From Burkholderiales bacterium (GTDB taxonomy: Bacteria > Pseudomonadota > Gammaproteobacteria > Burkholderiales > Burkholderiaceae_F): 9,617 nt of DNA. Below, piece by piece: positions 1 to 6,672 of the stretch. Within the stretch, counting starts at the first letter, position 1. Each line of letters begins with the position of its first letter. Where the stretch lies: contig JAJTHJ010000159.1 in assembly GCA_021298875.1 (NCBI GenBank), positions 1-9,617 of the forward strand, read 5' to 3'. The notes beneath the pieces are model-generated. The model had not been told where the DNA came from, searched no databases, and saw nothing but the letters and a program-made list of their open reading frames with translations. Position numbers and translations under genes: made by a program.

Positions 1-555
1 CAGCGCCTCGACCGTCACGTCGGCATTGCGGAACACCCGCCCGCGCCCGGTACGCACGTTGGTGGTGTTGACAAAGAGCCGCACCGGCGCGCGCGCGACG
101 CGCTCGAAGTCCACGCAGTCGGTGAGGATCTGCCGCAAGGGGTTGTTATCGCGCAGCGCCACGTCGTAGGGCGACAGCAGCCGCGCGGCTAGCTCCATCG
201 CGGTAAAGAGCGGCGAATGATCGAGCGTCCAGCTGCCGGTCAGCACCTCCAGCGGGCCACGGCGCAAGGGGCTCAACAGCGCAGCGTCCGACACGCAGCG
301 CCAGAACTTCTCCAACGCCTCGCGCGCCTGCTCCGGCCCGCCGGCGGCAAGTCCATCGGCGAGCACGACCGCGTTCATCGCGCCGGCGGAAGTGCCGGAG
401 ATGCCGTCGAAGCGCAGGCCCGGCTCCTCCAGCAGCCGGTCGAGCACGCCCCAGGTAAACGCGCCGTGCGCGCCGCCGCCTTGCAGCGCAAGGTCGATCG
501 GCAGCGGCTCGGGCGCGGTGCGCGGCGACGTGCGGCGGCGGGGGCGCGTGCTCAC
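1..555 (-). CDS. Patatin-like phospholipase family protein, partial (N-terminal 185 residues)
   Basis: This is the amino-terminal part of a patatin-fold serine lipase, a family that hydrolyses acyl esters of lipids with a Ser-Asp dyad. The gene leaves the window at position 1 and is still open there. Visible motifs are the glycine-rich oxyanion segment GGGAHG at residues 26-31 and the nucleophile elbow GTSAG at 54-58, with Ser56 as the catalytic serine. The catalytic Asp, usually in a DGG/DGA motif, should lie beyond the edge. The start is a GTG at 553-555, chosen because it overlaps the stop of the upstream gene (GTGA) and precedes the patatin core by about 20 residues. The leader is Arg/Pro-rich with no signal peptide, which suggests a cytoplasmic or inner-face enzyme. 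Translation is probably coupled to the upstream membrane protein. The family call is firm; the substrate is unknown. Confidence 0.9.
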   Translation of the reverse strand, partial: MSTRPRRRTSPRTAPEPLPIDLALQGGGAHGAFTWGVLDRLLEEPGLRFDGISGTSAGAMNAVVLADGLAAGGPEQAREALEKFWRCVSDAALLSPLRRGPLEVLTGSWTLDHSPLFTAMELAARLLSPYDVALRDNNPLRQILTDCVDFERVARAPVRLFVNTTNVRTGRGRVFRNADVTVEAL

Positions 556-929
556 GCCAGTGCCTTGGCCTTGAGCTTGGCGAACTCGTCGGCGCTGATC
601 GTGCCGGCGTCGAGCAGCGCCCTGGCATCGGCGATCTGATCGGCCGGCGACTTGCCGGCGACCTGCCGGATGTAGGCGTCGGTATCGGACTTCGCGCGTT
701 GCAGCGCGGCGCGCTGGCGCTCGGCCATGCCGCGGCCGCGGGCGATGATGTAGACGAGCGCGGTCAGCATCGGCAGGAAGATCAGGCCGACGATCCACAG
801 GGCCTTGGAACCGCCGCCCAACTCGTGATCGCGGAACAGGTCGCTCACGATCTGAAACAGCACGAACAGGTAGGCGATGAAGACGAAGGTCGAAAACATC
901 AACCAGACGATGTCCCAGAAATTGCTCAT
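552..929 (-). CDS. Small inner-membrane protein with PLDc_N-like and SHOCT-like domains
   Basis: This protein has 125 residues. Two hydrophobic helices (about 8-28 and 43-63) resemble the PLDc_N module, the membrane segment found in front of phospholipase D-type enzymes and also alone in small proteins. A charged linker follows. The last 28 residues or so (about 96-123, with LLDAGTISADEFAKLKAKAL) match the SHOCT pattern of short C-terminal helices thought to mediate oligomerisation. There is no catalytic HKD motif, so it is not itself a phospholipase D. I chose the ATG at 927-929 over a TTG further upstream because a GGAG lies 9 bases before it and the helix begins directly. Its stop overlaps the start of the patatin gene by 4 bases, so the two form an operon. 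The function is unknown; a membrane scaffold or regulator for the patatin is only an inference. Confidence 0.88.
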   Translation of the reverse strand: MSNFWDIVWLMFSTFVFIAYLFVLFQIVSDLFRDHELGGGSKALWIVGLIFLPMLTALVYIIARGRGMAERQRAALQRAKSDTDAYIRQVAGKSPADQIADARALLDAGTISADEFAKLKAKALA

Positions 930-965
930 CGGTACGGACTCCAACAGAGTGAAAAGTGGCGGCAG

Positions 966-994
966 TTTATAGCCGCCCAACGACGGCCCGTCGA
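966..994 (-). promoter_or_regulatory. Putative sigma-70 promoter of the SHOCT protein-patatin operon
   Basis: Read on the minus strand, TCGACG (989-994, four of six matches to the -35 consensus) is followed after 17 bases by TATAAA (966-971, a good -10). Transcription would start near 959, giving a leader of about 30 bases that contains the GGAG ribosome site of the gene starting at 929. This comes from reading the consensus only and is not experimentally supported. Confidence 0.4.
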
Positions 995-1000
995 TATACT
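995..1000 (+). promoter_or_regulatory. Putative -10 element for the alpha/beta hydrolase gene
   Basis: TATACT lies about 30 bases before the ATG at 1031 in otherwise GC-rich DNA and matches the -10 consensus at five of six positions. No recognisable -35 lies at the usual distance (GCCGCC at 972-977), so the promoter would be weak or activator-dependent. It sits next to the proposed -35 of the divergent promoter, so the two promoters may compete. Confidence 0.3.
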
Positions 1001-1030
1001 ACGGCGGCCTTCTTGCCCGAACGCAGCGCC

Positions 1031-2482
1031 ATGGTCAAAGTCTTCAAGCTCGTGAAGTGGATCTTCATCCTGCTGTTGCTGCTGCTGGCGACGGTGCTTG
1101 GCCTGCGCGCCTGGGACGCCTGGCGCGCCGAGCCGCTGAAGCTCTGGCACACCCATGTGCCGGACGACGTGCGTGCCAAGGCGATCGACCAGCTGGACTG
1201 GGCTGGGTATCTCGCACTCGAGAAGAAGCTCTTCGATGACGTGCGGCGCGAAGTCACCGACCAGCTGCCGGAAGAAGACCGCGTCCTGTCGAACCGCTAC
1301 TTCAGCGGCAGCCCGTTGTATCCGGGCGGGTTCAAGAACGACTGGAACCGCTCGTACATCCTTCTGCCGGCGGGCAAGCCGGTGGGCACCGTCGTGCTGC
1401 TGCACGGGCTGACCGATTCGCCGTACAGCCTGCGCCACGTCGCGCGCCGTTATCGCGACCTCGGCTGGGTGGCGGTTGCGCCTCGGCTGCCGGGGCACGG
1501 CACCGTGCCGTCGGGCTTGTCCGAAGTCGAATGGGAAGACTGGACCGCCGCCACGCGGCTGGCCGTGCGCGAGGCGCAGCGGCTCGCTCCCGGCGCACCG
1601 CTGCACGTGGTCGGTTTTTCCAACGGCGGTGCGCTGGCGATGAAGTACGCGCTCGACGCGCTCGACGACGTCCAACTTGCGCGGCCCACACGGATCGTGC
1701 TGATCTCGCCGATGATCGGCATTACCGAACTCGCGCGGCTGGCCGGCATCTTCGGCTGGCCGGCGGTGTTCCCGGCGTTTGCGCCGGCGGCGTGGCTGGG
1801 CATCGTACCGGAGTTCAACCCGTTCAAGTACAACTCGTTTCCGGTCAACGGCGGGCGGCAGTCCTCGCTGGTGGCGCGCACGCTGCAAGCGCAGATCGTC
1901 GCGGCCAGCGACTCCGGCAAGATCGCGCAACTGCCGCCGATCCTGACCTTCCAGTCGGTGGTGGACTTCACCGTCAGCACGCGCGCGATCATCGATGCGC
2001 TGTACTCGCGGCTGCCGGCCAACGGCAGCGAACTCGTGCTGTTCGATCTGAACCGTAACGCGAAGTTCGGCCCGCTCTTGTCGCCCAATCCGGAACTGCG
2101 GTTGGAGCGGATGCTGCCGGCGCCGCCGCGCCGCTACTCGACGGTGGTGATCACCAATGCCAGCGCCAACAGCGCCGACATGATCGCGCGCGTGGTGCCG
2201 GCCGGCGCCAGCGAGGAGCAAGTGCAGCCGCTGGCGCTCACCTATCCGTTCGAGGTGTTCTCGCTGTCGCACGTGGCGCTGCCGTTCCCGGTCGAAGACC
2301 CGCTGTACGGGATGAAGCCCGATTTGAGCGAGGACTACGGCGCCAACCTCGGCACGCTCGCCGTGCGCGGCGAACGCGGCGCGCTGGTGGTGAGCCTGGA
2401 CTCGCTGATCCGGATGTCGTCGAACCCGTTTTACCCGTACATGATCGAGAAGATCGAGCACGGGATTACGGCGGGGAAGTGA
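1031..2482 (+). CDS. Membrane-anchored alpha/beta hydrolase (serine hydrolase of the lysophospholipase/S33 type)
   Basis: This 483-residue protein has an N-terminal hydrophobic helix (about 9-25) after a Lys-containing start, so it is probably anchored in the inner membrane or exported. The alpha/beta hydrolase fold begins near residue 108. It has the oxyanion motif LLHG (His125-Gly126), the nucleophile elbow GFSNG (195-199, Ser197), a likely acid Asp312 in VVDFTVS, and His414 in LSHVALPF, which together give a complete plausible Ser-Asp-His triad. About 100 residues between Ser197 and Asp312 could form the lid. The ATG at 1031 is chosen because the hydrophobic helix starts there; an upstream in-frame GTG would add a non-hydrophobic leader. 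No strong ribosome site is visible. The gene is transcribed divergently from the SHOCT-patatin pair and ends facing tamB. A lipase or esterase role is likely; the substrate cannot be read from the sequence. Confidence 0.87.
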   Translation: MVKVFKLVKWIFILLLLLLATVLGLRAWDAWRAEPLKLWHTHVPDDVRAKAIDQLDWAGYLALEKKLFDDVRREVTDQLPEEDRVLSNRYFSGSPLYPGGFKNDWNRSYILLPAGKPVGTVVLLHGLTDSPYSLRHVARRYRDLGWVAVAPRLPGHGTVPSGLSEVEWEDWTAATRLAVREAQRLAPGAPLHVVGFSNGGALAMKYALDALDDVQLARPTRIVLISPMIGITELARLAGIFGWPAVFPAFAPAAWLGIVPEFNPFKYNSFPVNGGRQSSLVARTLQAQIVAASDSGKIAQLPPILTFQSVVDFTVSTRAIIDALYSRLPANGSELVLFDLNRNAKFGPLLSPNPELRLERMLPAPPRRYSTVVITNASANSADMIARVVPAGASEEQVQPLALTYPFEVFSLSHVALPFPVEDPLYGMKPDLSEDYGANLGTLAVRGERGALVVSLDSLIRMSSNPFYPYMIEKIEHGITAGK

Positions 2483-2516
2483 TCCTCGCCGACTGCGACG
2501 CCCAGCGCGGTTTCGC

Positions 2517-2622
2517 GGCGGTCTTCCCTCACCCGGCGCTTCGCGCCATCCTCTCCCGAGGGCAGAGGGTTTGTTGCGCCCCTCTCCGCCGGGAGAGGGG
2601 CCGGGGGTGAGGGAGGACCGCT
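2517..2622. repeat. Palindromic intergenic repeat (REP/MITE-like) between convergent genes
   Basis: The outer arms at 2518-2534 and 2605-2621 are 17-base inverted repeats with one non-Watson-Crick pair (T against G); they contain CCCTCACCC and GGGTGAGGG. Inside are a small hairpin GGCGC-TTC-GCGCC (2535-2547), a pair CCTCTCCCG (2550-2558) and CGGGAGAGG (2590-2598), and an alternative 10-bp perfect stem 2578-2587/2592-2601 with a GCCG loop. The CCCTCACCC...CTCTCCC...GGGAGAGGG...GGGTGAGGG layout is a widespread intergenic repeat type in high-GC proteobacteria. Lying between the ends of the hydrolase gene and tamB, it could also block read-through in both directions, although no U-tract follows any stem. 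I see no coding content in it. Confidence 0.8.
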
Positions 2623-2634
2623 GGCAATCGGCTA

Positions 2635-2656
2635 CGCGCAACGCACGTCTTGCGCG
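2635..2656 (-). terminator. Possible hairpin just after tamB
   Basis: CGCGCAA (2635-2641) and TTGCGCG (2650-2656) form a perfect 7-bp stem with an 8-base loop, starting 6 bases past the tamB stop on the minus strand. There is no run of U after it, so it is not a classical intrinsic terminator. It could protect the 3' end or add to the neighbouring palindromic repeat. Confidence 0.25.
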
Positions 2657-2661
2657 CCGCC

Positions 2662-5600
2662 TCAATCGAACGCTACCGAGTACACCAGATTCAGCCCGTT
2701 GTTGGTCCCCGCCTGCGCCACCAGCGACAGGCGGTCGGACAGGCGGTAGGCGATCAGCAGCGCGTTGGCGGCGCCGGCCAGCGCCTGCTCGTAGGTGACG
2801 GTGAGCGACTCGTTGATCCGTTTGCCGACGACGACGATCTCGCGCGCGGCGCCCACGCCGGTGTCGGAGCGCAGCGTGCCGGCCACCGTCCTCTGCGGCA
2901 GCAGCGAGCCGGGGCTGCCGACCGTGCCGGAGCGGATCGATAGCTCGTCGACGCCCAACTGCCGCAAGAGCTTCGTGGGCAAGCCCTCGTCGCCGCCGGC
3001 AAAGAGCGCCAGCGCGGCCCGCGCCAGCAACGGGTTGTCGAGACGATCGGAGTCCGCCGGCCGCCCCAGCACCAGCCACGACAGCGTCTCTTGCTCGCTC
3101 ATCACCGGGTCCGAATACAAGCGGATCAGCGGGCTGGCCACACTGCGGGTGATGGTCACCCCGACCACCACCGGCAGGTCGCGCCGCAGGGCCAGCACGT
3201 CCAGTCCGGGGTTATCCAGCGGGCCCTGGAAGTTGAGCCGCCCGCGCTCGATCGTCAGCCGGTGGCCGAAGGCGCTGTAGGTGCCGGCGCGCGTTTCGAT
3301 GGTGCCAGTGGCGCGCAGGCTGTCGAGCGACTCGGCGCGCAGCCGCAGGTCGCCCACCAGTTGCGCGTCCAGCCCGCGGCCGGTCAGGTAGAAGGCCGGG
3401 CCGAGGTCCAGCCCGAGGTCGAGGATCAGGCGCAGCGGCGGCCCCGCCGGGGCGCCGCGCGCCGGCTCGCCCAGCACGCGCACGTCGGCCGACAGGCGCG
3501 GCAGCTCGGGCTTGCCCACGTCGACGAAACCGGCATCGGCAACAGCCTTGCCGGCGATGCGCAGCGCGTTGCGGTCGAAGGCGATGTCGGCCGTGCCGCT
3601 GGCGACGACCCAGCGGTCGGGCCGCTGCACCAGCGGCAGCCGCTGCGCGACCAGGCGCGCGGTCGCGGCAAAGTCGCGCAGGTCGAGCCGGCCGGTGAGT
3701 GTGGCGCTGCCCGGCTCGGAGCTTGCGAGCGACTCCGCCGCGTCGGCCGCTGCCGCGCCGGCGGCGCCGGGCGCGGCCGCCGGGCGCTCGCGACGAAGTC
3801 CGCGCAAGCTCCACGCCGAAGCCGCGGCGGCCACGCGGCGGTCGGGCGGCACCGCCCGCGGTGGGCCGGTGAAGAAGAGTTCGTCGAGCACCAGCGCGCG
3901 GTCAGCCAGGCGCGCGCGCAGGCGACCGTCTTGCAGGCGCACGCCCTGCTCGACCCACGCCAGCCGCAGACCGTCGCCGTCGATGCGCCCTTCGGTAAGT
4001 GGCTGTGCCGGCGTGCCGTTGGCGCGCACGTCGGCGCTGAGTCGGCCGCCGACGCGCAGGTTGTCGCGCAGGCGGTCGGGCAGCAACAGCGCGACGAAAC
4101 CCAGGTCGTGCAGATCGGCGCGCAAGCGGCCGTCCAGCGGTCGCTGGGCCGCCAGGCGCCAGCCGTTGTCGGCGCGCTCGACTTCCGCCTGCGCCTCGCC
4201 GTACAACTCGCCGGCGCGCGCGGCGCGGGCGACCGCGCTGGCCTGCACCCGGTTGGCGTCGATGCGGGCGAGCAGTTGCAGGCGGTCGACGCCGAGCGGC
4301 TCGCCCGAGGGCAAGACGAGGTCGCCGCCCTCGCGCGTGAGCAGCAGCCGCCCGTCGGCCTGCGCGCCGAGCGTGAAGTCCCACTCGCCGCGCAGGCTGA
4401 GCGTGGCGCGGGCCAGCCCGCCGTTGCCGCCGGCCAGTGCCGCGGCGATGTCGTGGCCGACGCGCCATTCGGCGATGCGTCCGCTGCTGGCGATCCGCGC
4501 CGGGCCGGCGGCCAGCCGCAGCGCCTCGATCCGCGCCCGCGGCAGGCGCAGGTCGGCCGGGCCGAAGTTCAGGCCGTTGTCACCGACCACGAACGGCGCT
4601 GGCGCCACGAGCGCGACAGGCAGCGGCGCGCCGCTCGTGAGTTCGGTCAACTGGCCACTCACGCGGCCCTCGCGCCAGCTGCCGCGGGTCGCCAGCCGCA
4701 GCGGCTGCGCCAGCTCCGTCTGCGCATCGAGGGTCAGTTGGTGCGCCGTCGGGCGGCCTGCGAGCGCCAGCGCTGCCCGGCGCAGCGACAAGCCGGGTCG
4801 GTCCTTGAAGCGATGCCCGTCGAGGTCGATCGCCACCGTCAATGCGCCGTCGTCGCCGCCGGCGTAGCTGGCCTTTACCTCGACGCGCTCGACGCTCTGC
4901 TCGGCCTGCGCCAGCTGCTCGGCGCGTAGTTGCAGTTGCAGCGCCGGCGTGGGCCAGTTGCCGGACAGTATGGCGTTGCCTTCGAGCTGGCCGGTCAGCG
5001 GCAACGCCAGGTCGCTCAACTGCGGCACCGTGAGATCGACCGTCAGCCGGCTGTCGCGCTCGCCGAGCGTGCCTTGCGCCCGCAAGCTGGCGGTGCGGAC
5101 GGCGAGCGTGGCATCGACGCGCAGCCGGCCGTCCGCCGCGAGCACGGCCTCGCCTTGGCCGGCCAGCGGACGGCCGAGCAGGCGGCTATCGGCGAGTGCG
5201 AAGCGCGCTGAGCCTTGCAGCGGCGCGCGTTGCCCGCGCGCTTCGATGCGCCCGCCGATCTCGCCGTCGACCTCGCGCAGCAGCAGACCGGGGTCGAACC
5301 GCTCGACGCGCCCGCTGAGGTCGAAGGCGCCGGTGCCGGCCAGCGCCAGCGTGCCGGCAAGCTCTGCCACGCCGCGGCCCGCGAGCAGGCGCAGCCGGCG
5401 CAACTCGAGGCGCTCGTCGGCCAGACGCAGATCGAACTCCGCCGCCACGGCCGGCGTGCCGCGGTGGCGCAGGTTGCCGCTGGCCGTCAGCGCGCCGGCG
5501 CGGCGCTGCGCCTGGAGCTGTCCGTCCAGCCGCAGCGGTCGCAGCGTGCTCAGCACCTCGGCCGTGGCGACGCCGTCCAGCGTCAGGCGGGCGTCCAGGT

Positions 5601-6669
5601 CGGCCGGCTCGGTCAGCGCCAGCGTCGCCTCGCCGCGTAGCCGCCCGCCGGCAAAGGCGGCGTCGATCGCATCGAGCGTGAGCTGCGCCGCACTCCAGGC
5701 CACGCGCGCCTGCGCCTGCCGCAGCGGCAAGCCGCCGCGGTCGAAGCTCGCAGGCGCCGCATTGCCGACCTGCACGCTGCCGGCAAGGGCGAAGTCCGGC
5801 CCCGGCACCGGCGTGAGGTCGGCATCGACCCGCAGCCGGGCGCGCGGTGCGTCGGGCGACCACGCGGCGGGGTCGAGCTCGTCCACCTCCACATGCAGCG
5901 CCTGCAACGGCGGCATGCCCCAGGCATCGACAGTGGCGCGCGCGCTGCCGCGACCGCCATTGCCGCTCAACTCTGCCGCCAGTTGCAGCGCGCGCAGCGA
6001 GCCGCTGCCGGTCAGATCGGCCTGCACCGCGCTGCCCGCCAGCGTCGCGCGCAGTTGCGCCTGCGCATCGACGGCGAAGGGCGCGGCGGTGGCCACGCGG
6101 GCGCGGCCCTGCACGTGCAGCGGCGCGGCGCGGTCGCCGAGTTCGGCGCGAAGCCCCTCCAAGGTGTGCGACTCGGCGCCGAGCGCGACGCGCGCGGCGA
6201 GGCCGCGCAGGGCCAGGCCGTCGATCTGCGCTTCGGCCACGGTCAGGCGGTCGATGTTGAGGGCGAGCGGCAGCGCGAGCGAGGCCGGCGGCGCGGTGGG
6301 CGCGGCAGCCGCCGGCAGGCGGATGCGCAGCCGCTCGGCGGCCACTTCGGCCAGATCGAGTTGCAGCGGCGCGAGGGACAGGCCGCGCGGCGCCACGCGC
6401 AGGCCGTCGATCTCCACCGCCGCCGCCTCGCTGTCGAGGCGCAGCGCGCCAATGCGGAAGCCACCGATGAGCGAGCCGTCCACGTCGCGCGCCTCCAGCG
6501 TGCCGGGCAGCACGGCCCCAGCGGCGGTCAGCAGCGCGCGCAGGCCGCTGGCCGTGCCGCCGAGCCAGATCGGCACGGCCACCACGACCGCCACCGCCAG
6601 CAGGCTGCCGGCGAGCAGGCGCCGCCACGGCAGGCGCGAGCGCGGGGCAGGGGCGGGCGCGTCGTTCAT
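2662..6669 (-). CDS. tamB: TamB, inner-membrane-anchored translocation and assembly module protein
   Basis: This 1335-residue protein belongs to the AsmA-like/TamB bridge proteins. In other bacteria TamB works with TamA in the outer membrane and is implicated in autotransporter and barrel-protein assembly and in phospholipid movement across the periplasm. One N-terminal helix (about 16-37) anchors it in the inner membrane, with a basic Arg-containing leader inside. The rest is long beta-rich repetitive sequence with alternating Leu/Ala/Arg strands, expected of a hydrophobic-groove beta-taco. The conserved C-terminal TamB domain runs from about 1000 to 1335, with GTYSAFGHRLTIERGRLNF (1129-1147), SEQETLSWLVLGRP (1191-1204) and the final GLNLVYSVAFD. 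Length agrees with the family. The ATG lies 3 bases after the tamA stop with no clear ribosome site, which suggests translational coupling. An Ala/Pro-rich stretch at about 960-990 interrupts the beta pattern. Identity is firm. Confidence 0.96.
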   Translation of the reverse strand: MNDAPAPAPRSRLPWRRLLAGSLLAVAVVVAVPIWLGGTASGLRALLTAAGAVLPGTLEARDVDGSLIGGFRIGALRLDSEAAAVEIDGLRVAPRGLSLAPLQLDLAEVAAERLRIRLPAAAAPTAPPASLALPLALNIDRLTVAEAQIDGLALRGLAARVALGAESHTLEGLRAELGDRAAPLHVQGRARVATAAPFAVDAQAQLRATLAGSAVQADLTGSGSLRALQLAAELSGNGGRGSARATVDAWGMPPLQALHVEVDELDPAAWSPDAPRARLRVDADLTPVPGPDFALAGSVQVGNAAPASFDRGGLPLRQAQARVAWSAAQLTLDAIDAAFAGGRLRGEATLALTEPADLDARLTLDGVATAEVLSTLRPLRLDGQLQAQRRAGALTASGNLRHRGTPAVAAEFDLRLADERLELRRLRLLAGRGVAELAGTLALAGTGAFDLSGRVERFDPGLLLREVDGEIGGRIEARGQRAPLQGSARFALADSRLLGRPLAGQGEAVLAADGRLRVDATLAVRTASLRAQGTLGERDSRLTVDLTVPQLSDLALPLTGQLEGNAILSGNWPTPALQLQLRAEQLAQAEQSVERVEVKASYAGGDDGALTVAIDLDGHRFKDRPGLSLRRAALALAGRPTAHQLTLDAQTELAQPLRLATRGSWREGRVSGQLTELTSGAPLPVALVAPAPFVVGDNGLNFGPADLRLPRARIEALRLAAGPARIASSGRIAEWRVGHDIAAALAGGNGGLARATLSLRGEWDFTLGAQADGRLLLTREGGDLVLPSGEPLGVDRLQLLARIDANRVQASAVARAARAGELYGEAQAEVERADNGWRLAAQRPLDGRLRADLHDLGFVALLLPDRLRDNLRVGGRLSADVRANGTPAQPLTEGRIDGDGLRLAWVEQGVRLQDGRLRARLADRALVLDELFFTGPPRAVPPDRRVAAAASAWSLRGLRRERPAAAPGAAGAAAADAAESLASSEPGSATLTGRLDLRDFAATARLVAQRLPLVQRPDRWVVASGTADIAFDRNALRIAGKAVADAGFVDVGKPELPRLSADVRVLGEPARGAPAGPPLRLILDLGLDLGPAFYLTGRGLDAQLVGDLRLRAESLDSLRATGTIETRAGTYSAFGHRLTIERGRLNFQGPLDNPGLDVLALRRDLPVVVGVTITRSVASPLIRLYSDPVMSEQETLSWLVLGRPADSDRLDNPLLARAALALFAGGDEGLPTKLLRQLGVDELSIRSGTVGSPGSLLPQRTVAGTLRSDTGVGAAREIVVVGKRINESLTVTYEQALAGAANALLIAYRLSDRLSLVAQAGTNNGLNLVYSVAFD

Positions 6670-6672
6670 CGC

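Noticed and set aside
146..628. Minus-strand open frame over the patatin start and the end of the SHOCT-like gene
   Set aside because: It is an Arg/Ala-rich off-frame; the patatin motifs GGGAHG and GTSAG are in a different frame that stays open from 555 to 1.
2578..2601. Classical intrinsic terminator from the 10-bp GC-rich hairpin
   Set aside because: No U-tract follows on either strand, so it is reported as part of a repeat rather than as a rho-independent terminator.
926..3079. Minus-strand open frame of about 700 codons opposite the hydrolase gene
   Set aside because: Its middle is a translation of the palindromic repeat (the tell-tale LTPGPSPGGEG) and the rest is Arg-rich antisense sequence of the hydrolase and an off-frame of tamB.
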